Assembly (NCBI GenBank): GCA_002366795.1 | Contig: DFBX01000059.1 | Location: forward strand, 1-20,470 | Direction: 5' to 3' | Source: Rhodobacteraceae bacterium UBA3069 | GTDB lineage: Bacteria > Pseudomonadota > Alphaproteobacteria > Rhodobacterales > Rhodobacteraceae | Length of the DNA: 20,470 bases | In this document: positions 8,286 through 15,627 of the stretch, piece after piece | Position numbering within the stretch: the stretch's first letter is position 1 | Layout: each line of letters begins with the position of its first letter | Program-made: the position numbers and the translations under genes | Notes under the pieces: generated by a model | What the model saw: only the letters and a program-made list of their open reading frames with translations | What the model was told of the DNA's origin: nothing | Databases searched by the model: none

Positions 8286-9056
8286 TCAGGTCGTCAGCAG
8301 CCCTTCGGACATGAAGGACAATTCACGTGATTTTCCTATGATAAGGTGGTCATGCAGGCAGATTTCCAAGGCTTTGGCGGCTTCATATATCTGTTGGGTG
8401 ACGGTGATGTCCGCCTCGGACGGGGTTGGATCGCCGGACGGGTGGTTGTGGACAAGGATCAACGCGGCGGCGTTGAGTTCCAGCGCGCGTTTGACCACCT
8501 CGCGCGGGTAGACTGGCACGTGGTCTATGGTGCCTTCGGCCTGTGCCTCGTCGGCGATCAGCACGTTCTTGCGGTCTAGAAACAGGATACGGAATTGTTC
8601 GGTGTCGCGGTGCGCCATGGTGGTGTGGCAGTAGTCGATCACGGCGTCCCAGCTGGAAATCACATGTTTCTGTATCACCTTGGACCGGGCTAGCCGGTGG
8701 GCGGCGGCCTCGACGATCTTCAACTCCTGCACCACAGCATCGCCGACACCTTTTACCTCTTGCAGGCGGGCGACGGGGGCCGACAGCACGCGGTTGAAAT
8801 CGCCGAAGGTATCCAGCAGCAGCCGTGCCAGCGGTTTGACATCTTGCCTGGGAATCGCGCGGAACAGGACCAGTTCCAACATCTCGTAATCCGGCAAGGC
8901 CTCGGCCCCGCCGGACATGAACCGTTCGCGTAGCCGTTTGCGATGATCGGCCATATAGGATGGCACCCGCCCCTTGGCGAGGGCCGGCACGATTTGCACC
9001 TCGTCCCCTTCAAAAAGGGGCATCGGCGATTCGGAGAAATGGGCGTGTCCTGTCAT
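8286..9056 (-). CDS. radC: RadC/YicR-family JAB-domain protein
   Basis: The 256-residue product has an N-terminal helix-hairpin-helix-like part (LQEVKGVGDAVVQELKIVEA) and a C-terminal JAB/MPN metalloprotease-like domain with the metal motif HNHPSGDPTPSEAD at about residues 203-216. RadC was named as a DNA-repair gene but its true role is unsettled; the family is often linked with DNA uptake, mobile elements and recombination. I chose the ATG at 9056; a TTG at 9074 would add six residues. Neither has a visible Shine-Dalgarno, so a leaderless transcript is possible. It follows the CapD-like gene by 43 bp on the same strand and ends 2 bp from the convergent PBP-OmpA gene. A CtrA-like box sits just upstream. 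Confidence 0.92.
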   Translation of the reverse strand: MTGHAHFSESPMPLFEGDEVQIVPALAKGRVPSYMADHRKRLRERFMSGGAEALPDYEMLELVLFRAIPRQDVKPLARLLLDTFGDFNRVLSAPVARLQEVKGVGDAVVQELKIVEAAAHRLARSKVIQKHVISSWDAVIDYCHTTMAHRDTEQFRILFLDRKNVLIADEAQAEGTIDHVPVYPREVVKRALELNAAALILVHNHPSGDPTPSEADITVTQQIYEAAKALEICLHDHLIIGKSRELSFMSEGLLTT

Positions 9057-9080
9057 TGTGAAAGGATGCGCCAATCTTGG

Positions 9081-9095
9081 TGAAATTTGGGTTAA
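9081..9095 (-). promoter_or_regulatory. CtrA-like box upstream of radC
   Basis: On the minus strand TTAA (9095-9092), seven bases, then TTCA (9084-9081) match TTAA-N7-TTAA at 7 of 8 positions, and the halves extend as TTAACC and TTCAC. The box ends 24 bp before the radC ATG, in the only gap between radC and the preceding gene. That position would suit a -35-overlapping activator site of a leaderless or nearly leaderless transcript. Confidence 0.35.
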
Positions 9096-9099
9096 CGCT

Positions 9100-10977
9100 T
9101 CAGGTCGCGGGTGCCAGCGTGCCTGTGGCTTCGTTCTCGGTGCCTTCGATCCAGCGTTCCAGCAGTGTCTGGATGCCTATATCGTCGCGCGCTTCGATAA
9201 CCTTGCGCAGGTTGGACAGCACATTGGCCATTTCAATCTCGGACAAGTGATCCTCTTGCGCGCGCAGAATCTTGGGGTGCGGCGTGGTCAGCATGTCGGA
9301 CCCGATCAACAGTTCCTCGTGCAGTTTTTCGCCGGGACGCAGGCCGGTGATGCGAATTTCGATGTCACCGTCAGGGTTGCGTTTGTCGCGCACGGAATGC
9401 CCGGAATTTTCGATAACCTGACGCGCCAGTTTACGGATCGGAACCGGATCGCCCATGTCCAGCACGAATACATCGCCCCCGCGGGAAAAGGTGCCCGCCA
9501 GCAGCACGAGGTTCACAGCCTCGGGCACTGTCATGAAATAGCGGGTTACGTCACCATGGGTCAGCGTCACGGGGCCACCACGGCGAATCTGTTCCTGGAA
9601 CAGCGGAATCACCGACCCGCTGGAGCCAAGCACATTGCCAAAGCGCACCATGGAAAACCGCGTATCCTTGGATCGTGTCGCCAGATCCTGCACGATCAGT
9701 TCGGCCAGTCGCTTGGAACTGCCCATGGCAGACACGGGCCGCACGGCCTTGTCCGAGGAGACAAGCGTGAAACGGGTGACACCGGCAGCGCGGGCCTCTT
9801 CGGCGATGACCTTGGTGCCAAGCACGTTGTTGCGCATTCCCTCGACGATATTCGCCTCGACTATTGGAACGTGCTTGTAGGCGGCGGTGTGCAGCACCAC
9901 GTCGATCTTGTGGGTGTTCAGCGCATGGCGGATCAGCGTCGCCTCGCCCACCGAGCCGAGAATGGCGTGAATTTCAACGTCATCGCAAAGCTCGCGCAAC
10001 TCGCGTTCGATATTGTACAGCGACAGTTCGCTGTGATCGAGCAGCAGGATACAGGCGGGTTTGCAGGACAGAAGCTGGCGGCAGATTTCGGAACCGATAG
10101 ACCCGCCCGCGCCCGTCACCAGAATGCGATGCCCACGATAGGAATCGGTCACGCCGGGCAGTTTTTCATCCAGCTTGTTGCGGCCAAGCAGTTCGTTCAT
10201 GTCCACGGTCGCCTTGGCCAGCATGTCGCTGTCTTTCTGGATCAGGTCCGCGAAAGAGGGCAGGGCGTGAACCTCGCATCCATGGGCGCGCATTTGCTGT
10301 GCGATCCGTGCCTTGACCGTGCTGGCGGCCGAGGGCATGGCCAGCACCACGCGCTCTACCCCCTTTTTGCGCACCACGTCTTCGATAAGGGCGGGAGAGA
10401 ACACATGCAGGCCGGAAATCTTGAGGCTTTGCAGCGTGACATTGTCATCGATGAAACCAACAGGTTCGACCTCGTGATCGGTAAGAAGCGCGGCGGCAAG
10501 TTGTTGGCCGGTCTGACCCGCGCCATAGATCAGTACGCGCTTGCGGCTTTGACCGCGGCGATAGATCGCCTCCAGAATGGTGCGGGCAAGAACGCGCGTG
10601 GTTGAGGACAGGATCAGGAAGGTCATCGCGAAAACGACCAGCGTTCCCGTATCGACACGGCCGCCACCAAATGCGGTCAGAACCATCCCCGCGCCAGCCA
10701 TGCCAAGTGCAATAGCCGCCGTCTGTGACACGCCGCGCAACTGGTAGGAATTCAGCTTAACCCGGTGCAGCCCGAAATGCAGGGTCAGCACGATGCCAAC
10801 CGGTAGGATCACGCCAAGATACACCAAGGCATCGGTTTCGAATCCGGTGCGGTTGAAGTGGCCTACGATGATCGCGCGGGACAGGAAGAACGACACGACC
10901 ATCAGTGCAAGGTCGGTTGTCAGGAAAATCATCCGCTTTTGGCGGCGCCTCAATGAAAGGAAGAAATCATAAAGCAT
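9100..10977 (-). CDS. Membrane NDP-sugar 4,6-dehydratase/epimerase, FlaA1/CapD/WbpM type
   Basis: The 625-residue product belongs to the large membrane SDR family that converts UDP-N-acetyl-hexosamines to 4-keto-6-deoxy intermediates or epimers for surface polysaccharide. About four TM helices fill residues 15-128. A first Rossmann-like domain has VLIYGAGQTGQQLA (148-161). The catalytic SDR domain starts at ILVTGAGGSIGSEICRQ (285-301), carries SSDKAVRP (407-414) and the Met418...Lys422 pair (MGSSK) that replaces the usual Tyr-x3-Lys, and ends with GLRPGEKLHEELL (545-557). This is the WbpM/CapD signature, so 4,6-dehydratase is more likely than plain epimerase. It follows the sugar transferase on the same strand after a 184-bp gap and probably has its own promoter. 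The exact sugar is not readable. Confidence 0.94.
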   Translation of the reverse strand: MLYDFFLSLRRRQKRMIFLTTDLALMVVSFFLSRAIIVGHFNRTGFETDALVYLGVILPVGIVLTLHFGLHRVKLNSYQLRGVSQTAAIALGMAGAGMVLTAFGGGRVDTGTLVVFAMTFLILSSTTRVLARTILEAIYRRGQSRKRVLIYGAGQTGQQLAAALLTDHEVEPVGFIDDNVTLQSLKISGLHVFSPALIEDVVRKKGVERVVLAMPSAASTVKARIAQQMRAHGCEVHALPSFADLIQKDSDMLAKATVDMNELLGRNKLDEKLPGVTDSYRGHRILVTGAGGSIGSEICRQLLSCKPACILLLDHSELSLYNIERELRELCDDVEIHAILGSVGEATLIRHALNTHKIDVVLHTAAYKHVPIVEANIVEGMRNNVLGTKVIAEEARAAGVTRFTLVSSDKAVRPVSAMGSSKRLAELIVQDLATRSKDTRFSMVRFGNVLGSSGSVIPLFQEQIRRGGPVTLTHGDVTRYFMTVPEAVNLVLLAGTFSRGGDVFVLDMGDPVPIRKLARQVIENSGHSVRDKRNPDGDIEIRITGLRPGEKLHEELLIGSDMLTTPHPKILRAQEDHLSEIEMANVLSNLRKVIEARDDIGIQTLLERWIEGTENEATGTLAPAT

Positions 10978-11161
10978 TCAGGTGCGATCTCTTGAAGATA
11001 AAGATTGTGATTTTTCCAAACAAAAGGTCACCCGTTGAACAAGGTCGTGGTTCTTCGAATGAGATGAAGAAACAGTTAACAGCCATCCTCTAGTTAAAGA
11101 AAATAGGGGTCTTATTACAAGTCACGGTTTCTGCACCTGCAAAGCAAGGGGGAAGCTTGGA
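10978..11161 (-). other. A/T-rich leader between the sugar transferase and CapD-like genes
   Basis: This 184-bp gap is clearly richer in A/T than its neighbours. It contains a candidate promoter (10995-11023) and a 39-codon minus-strand reading frame (ATG at 11086, stop at 10969-10967) that overlaps the CapD-like start by a few bases. I see no convincing terminator for the upstream gene. Confidence 0.35.
10995..11023 (-). promoter_or_regulatory. Candidate promoter for the CapD-like gene
   Basis: On the minus strand TTGTTT (11023-11018) and TATCTT (11000-10995) are separated by 17 bp. The -10 matches four of six bases and the -35 three. Transcription would begin about 10-15 nt before the ATG at 10977, leaving little room for a leader. 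Inference from consensus only. Confidence 0.25.
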
Positions 11162-11806
11162 CTATTTCCGACCGTTTGAGCGGAAAGTCGCGCACCTGCA
11201 AGGAGATATTCCTCGAACCACCGTGCCGATCATCAGCCTGATGTCGAAGCACAGGTTTCGGTTTCGGGCATAGATCAGATCAAGCTGCGCTTTGCGCGGG
11301 ATGCAGCGGCGGATGTAGACGGTTTCGGTTTCCGTCCCCGTGGCGCAGGGGGCCAGCAGGCGTTCTTCGGTTCGGTGAAAGCACAAGGTGGCGAGGCCAG
11401 TGATGCCTGGGCGCGATTGCAGCACCTTGCCATAGATGCCGGGGAATTGTTCGACATAGCGGCGTAGGGGCGGGCGCGGCCCAACAAAGCTGATATCGCC
11501 GCGCAGCACGTTCCACAGCTGGGGCAACTCATCCAGACGTGTGCGGCGCAGGAAACGTCCGGTGTGCGTGATGCGATCCGCCTTGTCGCCACCCGAAACT
11601 CCACTATCCTTGCCCACGACGCGCATGGTGCGGAACTTGATCAGGGTGAAGGCCTGCGTGGGTGTTTTCATTCGTTCGGAGGCGTGAAATACAGGCCGCC
11701 CCTCCCGCAGAAGGATGATTGTGGCCACCACCAGCCCGACAGGCAGCAGTAGCACCGCCAGGAAAATGGCGGCGAGCAGATCAAGGCAGCGTTTGGCCGG
11801 GGTCAC
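11162..11806 (-). CDS. Polyprenyl-phosphate sugar-1-phosphate transferase (WcaJ/ExoY/PglC-like)
   Basis: This membrane enzyme transfers a sugar-1-phosphate from a nucleotide sugar to the lipid carrier, the first committed step of exopolysaccharide, capsule or O-antigen assembly. With a GTG start at 11806 the product is 214 residues, typical for the short PglC-like form. It has one N-terminal hydrophobic segment (about 8-34), KFRTM at 57-61, the Asp92-Glu93 catalytic dyad in RTRLDELPQLWN, GDISFVGPRPP at 103-113 and RPGITG at 132-137. A longer start (ATG at 11881) would overlap ugd by 65 bp and lacks a good ribosome-binding site, whereas GAGGGG stands 6 nt before the GTG. The C-terminal tail is unusually Cys/Arg rich (SPCRCATFRSNGRK). 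The first sugar is unknown. Confidence 0.92.
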   Translation of the reverse strand: MTPAKRCLDLLAAIFLAVLLLPVGLVVATIILLREGRPVFHASERMKTPTQAFTLIKFRTMRVVGKDSGVSGGDKADRITHTGRFLRRTRLDELPQLWNVLRGDISFVGPRPPLRRYVEQFPGIYGKVLQSRPGITGLATLCFHRTEERLLAPCATGTETETVYIRRCIPRKAQLDLIYARNRNLCFDIRLMIGTVVRGISPCRCATFRSNGRK

Positions 11807-11812
11807 TAGTTG

Positions 11813-11818
11813 CCCCTC
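11813..11818 (-). promoter_or_regulatory. Ribosome-binding site fixing the GTG start of the sugar transferase
   Basis: GAGGGG overlaps the ugd stop codon and stands 6 nt before the GTG at 11806. It supports translation restarting there right after ugd ends. Confidence 0.65.
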
Positions 11819-13139
11819 AATCGCCGGAATAGCCGACGCGGCCGATGGATTGGTATGCCGTGAACCCTGCCCGTTTGGCATCCTTTGGCGAATAGATATT
11901 GCGCAGGTCCGCCATGTGCGGCGTCGCCATCTTGCGCGCCACTTTCTTGAGGTCGAGCGCGCGGAATTCGTTCCATTCGGTCAGCAAGACAACAAGATCG
12001 GCATTTTGCACGGCCTTGTAGGCATCTTCGATCCAGTGAACGCCGGGCAGCAGGGCCTCGCCCTCGTGCTGGCCCTGCGGATCGACGACGCGCACCTTGG
12101 CGCCGCCGCCGACCAAGGCGGGCACGATGGTCAGCGAAGGCGCATCGCGCATATCGTCGGTGTTGGGTTTGAAGGTCGCGCCCAGAATGGCAATGGTCTT
12201 GCAGTTGAAAGAACCGCCGCACAGGTCCAGCAGCTTGTCGATCATGCGGCGTTTGGTTTCCTCGTTCACCTTGATCACGGTTTCGGTGATCTGCATGGGC
12301 ACGGCGTGTTCCTGTCCGATGCGGGCAAGCGCCTTCGTGTCCTTGGGAAAGCACGATCCGCCATAGCCCGGACCGGCGTGCAGGAATTTGTTGCCGATGC
12401 GCCCGTCCATGCCGATGCCCTTGGACACTTGTTTCACGTCTGCGCCGACCTTTTCACACAGCGCGGCGATTTCGTTCACGAAGGTGATCTTGGTCGCAAG
12501 GAATGCATTGGCCGCGTATTTGATCATCTCGGCTGATTCCAGATCGGTGGTCACGATGGGGAAATCGCGCAGGTAAAGCGGGCGATAGATATCGGCCATC
12601 ACCTCGGCGGCGCGGTCGGTCTGGACGCCCACGACAACGCGATCGGGTTTCATGAAATCGTCGATCGCCGCGCCTTCGCGCAGGAATTCGGGGTTCGAGG
12701 CGACATCGAAATCAAGGTTCGGATTGGCCTTGGCGACGGTCTGTTTGACGCGCCGGTTGGTGCCGACCGGTACAGTCGATTTTGTGACGATCACGATATA
12801 GGAATTGGTGATCTGGGCGATTTCCTCGGCGGCGGCCATCACGTAGGACAGATCCGCATGGCCATCACCGCGCCGAGTGGGCGTTCCGACCGCGATGAAC
12901 ACGGCCTCGGCCCCATCCAGAGCCGAGGTCAGATCCAGCGTGAAGGACAGCCGCCCCGCTTGCACGTTCTTTTCCATCAGCGCATCAAGTCCTGGTTCGT
13001 AGATCGGAACCTCACCGCGATTCAGTTTGTCGATCTTGACGGGGTCCTTGTCGACACAAACGACCTCGTGCCCGAAATCCGAGAAACAGACCCCGGACAC
13101 CAGCCCCACATACCCGGTGCCGATCATTGCGATTTTCAT
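11817..13139 (-). CDS. ugd: UDP-glucose/GDP-mannose 6-dehydrogenase family protein
   Basis: The enzyme oxidises a nucleotide sugar, most likely UDP-glucose to UDP-glucuronate, with two NAD+. The 440-residue product has the N-terminal NAD motif MKIAMIGTGYVGLVSG, the acidic end of the second strand (Asp30), VGTPTRRGDGHADLSYV, STVPVGT, NPEFLREG with Glu152, and the catalytic Cys263 in GPGYGGSCFPKD. The C-terminal domain is complete (NTDDMRDAPSL, then GRVGYSGD at the end). The ATG at 13139 has AGGGA 8 nt upstream. It is the first gene of the minus-strand polysaccharide block, with the sugar transferase 10 bp downstream, and is divergent from motB. The closely related GDP-mannose dehydrogenase activity cannot be excluded. 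Confidence 0.95.
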   Translation of the reverse strand: MKIAMIGTGYVGLVSGVCFSDFGHEVVCVDKDPVKIDKLNRGEVPIYEPGLDALMEKNVQAGRLSFTLDLTSALDGAEAVFIAVGTPTRRGDGHADLSYVMAAAEEIAQITNSYIVIVTKSTVPVGTNRRVKQTVAKANPNLDFDVASNPEFLREGAAIDDFMKPDRVVVGVQTDRAAEVMADIYRPLYLRDFPIVTTDLESAEMIKYAANAFLATKITFVNEIAALCEKVGADVKQVSKGIGMDGRIGNKFLHAGPGYGGSCFPKDTKALARIGQEHAVPMQITETVIKVNEETKRRMIDKLLDLCGGSFNCKTIAILGATFKPNTDDMRDAPSLTIVPALVGGGAKVRVVDPQGQHEGEALLPGVHWIEDAYKAVQNADLVVLLTEWNEFRALDLKKVARKMATPHMADLRNIYSPKDAKRAGFTAYQSIGRVGYSGD

Positions 13140-13141
13140 CT

Positions 13142-13163
13142 GGGAAATCCCTGTTTAGTAAAC
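13142..13163. repeat. Two adjacent dyads in the ugd leader
   Basis: GTTTA-G-TAAAC (13153-13163) is a perfect 11-bp dyad, and GGGA-AA-TCCC (13142-13151) lies right beside it over the ugd ribosome-binding site. The loops are too small for RNA hairpins, so if functional they would be protein-binding sites. They could also be chance. Confidence 0.25.
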
Positions 13164-13304
13164 CCTGCCATCTGCCTGATTATCGCGCCTGAGCGACGGT
13201 GACGTCAACGCAGAGCGGTTCCGACGCACGACAGAGCCCGCGCATGTTGTGCAATCGACGCATGTGATTCGTGCCGATCGCGGAAATCGGCCAAGTTTTA
13301 ATTG

Positions 13305-13320
13305 TTAAGCGACCGGTAAC
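13305..13320 (+). promoter_or_regulatory. CtrA-like box upstream of motB
   Basis: TTAA (13305-13308), seven bases, then GTAAC (13316-13320) match TTAA-N7-TTAAC with a single mismatch. The box ends 45 bp before the motB ATG, a usual distance for a CtrA-activated promoter. CtrA control of flagellar genes is established in many alphaproteobacteria, including Rhodobacterales. Confidence 0.5.
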
Positions 13321-13353
13321 ACCCCTTTGCTATTGATGAACCTGGGTGAGAAA

Positions 13354-13360
13354 AAGGTGG
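13354..13360 (+). promoter_or_regulatory. Ribosome-binding site fixing the motB start
   Basis: AAGGTGG stands 5 nt before the ATG at 13366 and favours it over in-frame starts at 13327 (TTG) and 13336 (ATG), which have no comparable site. Confidence 0.55.
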
Positions 13361-13365
13361 TGGAT

Positions 13366-14211
13366 ATGGGCTCGCAAGCTAATGCGGCGCCGGTCATCAT
13401 CAAACGTAAGAAGGTCGTCGGCGGCGACGGGCACCACGGTGGGGCGTGGAAAGTTGCCTATGCTGACTTTGTGACCGCCATGATGGCCTTCTTTCTGTTG
13501 ATGTGGCTGCTGAACGCAACGACCGAAAAACAACGCAAGGGTATTGCCGACTACTTCAGTCCGACAATCGCAGTCAGCCGGATTTCCGGTGGGGGCGAGG
13601 GCGCGTTCGGCGGCGATACGGTTTTTTCCGAAAACACGCTTCCGCAAATGGGCAATGGCGCGACGAATATACGCCCGACCGAATCCCGGCAAGGCCGTGG
13701 CGAAAGCGGTGTGTCCGAAGACGGGGCGGAAAAAGCGCGCGAAGAAGAGGCGTTCAAACAGATGGAGGAGGCGCTGATGGCGCGTGGCGGCGAAAGCATG
13801 GCCACGGTCGAAAGGATGCGCCACATCGTGACCCGCGTCACAGACGAGGGTCTGGTGATCGAACTGTTCGACCTTGAAGAAGCGAGCCTTTTCGTGGGCG
13901 ACACGCAAGAGCCGACCGCCCTTTTGGAAGAGCTGGCACAAATGTTGGTCAATGTCTTCCGACTGGTGGCGAATCCAATCGCTGTCGAAGGGCATGTGCG
14001 CTCGCAGCCGCTTGTATTGGCGAATAATCCAGTTTGGCAGCTTTCGGCTGATCGCGCCGACCAGATGCGACTTTTACTTGAACAGCAGGGCGTTTCGAAC
14101 AAGCGCGTGCGGCGTGTGACCGGTCATGCCGACCGCGAACATGAAAGCCGCAACCCTATGTCCGTGCGCAACAACCGGCTGGAGGTCATCTTGCTCAGAA
14201 CCGTGCGTTAG
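13366..14211 (+). CDS. motB: Flagellar motor stator protein MotB
   Basis: MotB forms the proton-conducting stator with MotA and anchors it to peptidoglycan. The 281-residue product has a short cytoplasmic N-terminus (IIKRKKVVGGDGHHGG), one TM helix (about 32-50, AYADFVTAMMAFFLLMWLLN) with the proton-binding Asp34, a linker rich in Gly and charged residues, and a C-terminal OmpA-like domain (about 150-281) with VEGHVRS, NPVWQLSADRADQMRLLL, VTGHADRE and NNRLEVILL. It opens the plus-strand flagellar block, 110 bp before flgE. No motA is in the window. In-frame starts at 13327 or 13336 would add up to 13 residues. Confidence 0.94.
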   Translation: MGSQANAAPVIIKRKKVVGGDGHHGGAWKVAYADFVTAMMAFFLLMWLLNATTEKQRKGIADYFSPTIAVSRISGGGEGAFGGDTVFSENTLPQMGNGATNIRPTESRQGRGESGVSEDGAEKAREEEAFKQMEEALMARGGESMATVERMRHIVTRVTDEGLVIELFDLEEASLFVGDTQEPTALLEELAQMLVNVFRLVANPIAVEGHVRSQPLVLANNPVWQLSADRADQMRLLLEQQGVSNKRVRRVTGHADREHESRNPMSVRNNRLEVILLRTVR

Positions 14212-14246
14212 AAAAAGCTGGTGCGAAGAAGGAAGCATTTTATGCG

Positions 14247-14261
14247 TTAGCGGCATGTTAA
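14247..14261 (+). promoter_or_regulatory. CtrA-like box upstream of flgE
   Basis: TTAG (14247-14250), seven bases, then TTAA (14258-14261) match TTAA-N7-TTAA at 7 of 8 positions. The box ends 60 bp before the flgE ATG, in the motB-flgE gap. A GC-rich inverted repeat (GCGGC at 14250-14254, GCCGC at 14262-14266, 7-nt loop) overlaps it; no T-run follows, so I do not call a terminator. Confidence 0.42.
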
Positions 14262-14321
14262 GCCGCAGGCCTTATTGCTGAGTGTCATGACGATACGTCG
14301 ACGCAGCAGAAAGGCGCTTAC

Positions 14322-15623
14322 ATGACGATTTCCTCTTCGCTCAACGCCGGTGTGGCGGGGCTGAACGCGAATGCCACGCGGCTTTCCACGATTTCCGACA
14401 ATATTTCGAATTCCTCCACCTACGGCTACAAAAGGATGGAGGCGGATTTCCATTCGATGGTGATCTCGTCCACTGGTGGCACGTATTCGGCGGGTGGTGT
14501 GCGGGCCACGACGCAGCGGTTGATCGATCAGCGCGGCGCGCTGGTTCCTACCTCCAACGCGACGGACCTTGCGGTGCGCGGTCGCGGTTTCCTGCCCGTC
14601 GCCCAAGCGACCGAGGTCGAGGTGGGCAATGGCGATCCGCAGATGTTCCTGACCACGACCGGCTCGTTCCGAACTGATGATCAGGGCTATTTGCGTACTG
14701 AATCCGGGTTGGTGCTGATGGGCTGGCCCGCCTTGCCAGACGGGTCGATCCCGACCTATGCGCGCGATACCAGCGCCGATCTGGAACCCGTGCAAATCAA
14801 CGTCAACCAATTCTCGGGCGAGCCGACGACGCGGATGACCTTGGGTGTGAACCTGCCCGCGACTGAAACCGCGTTTGATCAGCTTGGTGATACTCGCGAG
14901 CTTTCGGTGGAATATTTCGACAATCTTGGCACCTCTGAATCGATCGTGGTTGATTTCACGCCAACGGTGCCGGCCGCAGGTTCGTCCAATGAATGGACCA
15001 TGACCTTTTACGACACGGCACAGCCCGGCGTCGTCATTGGTGAATACACCATGACATTCGAAGACAGCCGCACTTCAGGTGGGACGCTGGAATCGGTAAC
15101 CACCGTTTCCGGTGGTGCCTATGATCCGGCGACCGGACAGTTGATCGTGAACGTCGCATCGGGTCCGCTTGAAATCAATATTGGCCAGTTGGGTGAATCA
15201 GACGGCATCACGCAGCTGTCCGACAGCTTCGCTCCGGTCTCGATCCATAAAGACGGCTCGCCTGTCGGCAATATGACCGAGGTCGAGGTGGACGCGAACG
15301 GCTATGTTCACGCTTTCTTCGACACAGGCATCACGCGCACGATCTATCAGATTCCGCTGGTCGATCTGCCCAACCCCAACGGGATGGCCGCGCTGGATTT
15401 CCAGACCTACATGCCATCGCCTGAAAGCGGCTCTTACTTTTTGTGGGATGCCGGTGACGGCCCGACGGGCGACGTCGTCGCGTTCGCACGCGAGGAATCC
15501 GCCACGGATGTCGCGGGGGAATTGACGGACATGATCCAGACTCAGCGGGCCTATTCGTCCAATGCTAAGGTCATCCAGACCGTGGACGAGATGCTTCAGG
15601 AAACGACCAATATCAAACGCTAA
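14322..15623 (+). CDS. flgE: Flagellar hook protein FlgE
   Basis: FlgE is the subunit of the flagellar hook, exported by the flagellar type III system. The 433-residue product has the rod/hook N-terminal helix and motif (SSSLNAGVAGLNANATRLSTISDNISN, residues 4-30, then STYGYKR), a beta-rich middle, and the C-terminal helix (ELTDMIQTQRAYSSNAKVIQTVDEMLQETTNIKR) that ends the protein as usual. The ATG at 14322 has AAGG 7 nt upstream. It follows motB by 110 bp and precedes flgK by 51 bp. The hook is distinguished from FlgF/FlgG by its longer middle domain and the FlgE-FlgK-FlgL neighbourhood. Confidence 0.95.
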   Translation: MTISSSLNAGVAGLNANATRLSTISDNISNSSTYGYKRMEADFHSMVISSTGGTYSAGGVRATTQRLIDQRGALVPTSNATDLAVRGRGFLPVAQATEVEVGNGDPQMFLTTTGSFRTDDQGYLRTESGLVLMGWPALPDGSIPTYARDTSADLEPVQINVNQFSGEPTTRMTLGVNLPATETAFDQLGDTRELSVEYFDNLGTSESIVVDFTPTVPAAGSSNEWTMTFYDTAQPGVVIGEYTMTFEDSRTSGGTLESVTTVSGGAYDPATGQLIVNVASGPLEINIGQLGESDGITQLSDSFAPVSIHKDGSPVGNMTEVEVDANGYVHAFFDTGITRTIYQIPLVDLPNPNGMAALDFQTYMPSPESGSYFLWDAGDGPTGDVVAFAREESATDVAGELTDMIQTQRAYSSNAKVIQTVDEMLQETTNIKR

Positions 15624-15627
15624 TGAT

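Noticed and set aside
8974..10605. Plus-strand open frame of 543 codons opposite radC and the CapD-like gene
   Set aside because: It is antisense to two clear genes, shows shadow-type composition, and has no ribosome-binding site or domain.
11807..11881. Upstream ATG start of the sugar transferase overlapping ugd by 65 bp
   Set aside because: The added residues lack family resemblance, and a GTG with GAGGGG directly after the ugd stop fits the known family N-terminus better.
14250..14266. GCGGC/GCCGC inverted repeat after motB as a terminator
   Set aside because: The stem is only 5 bp and no T-run follows; it overlaps the CtrA-like box instead.
14212..14321. Sigma-54 (-24/-12) promoter for flagellar genes, as used by some Rhodobacter flagellar systems
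   Set aside because: No TGGCAC-N5-TTGC-like pair was seen here or in the motB upstream region.
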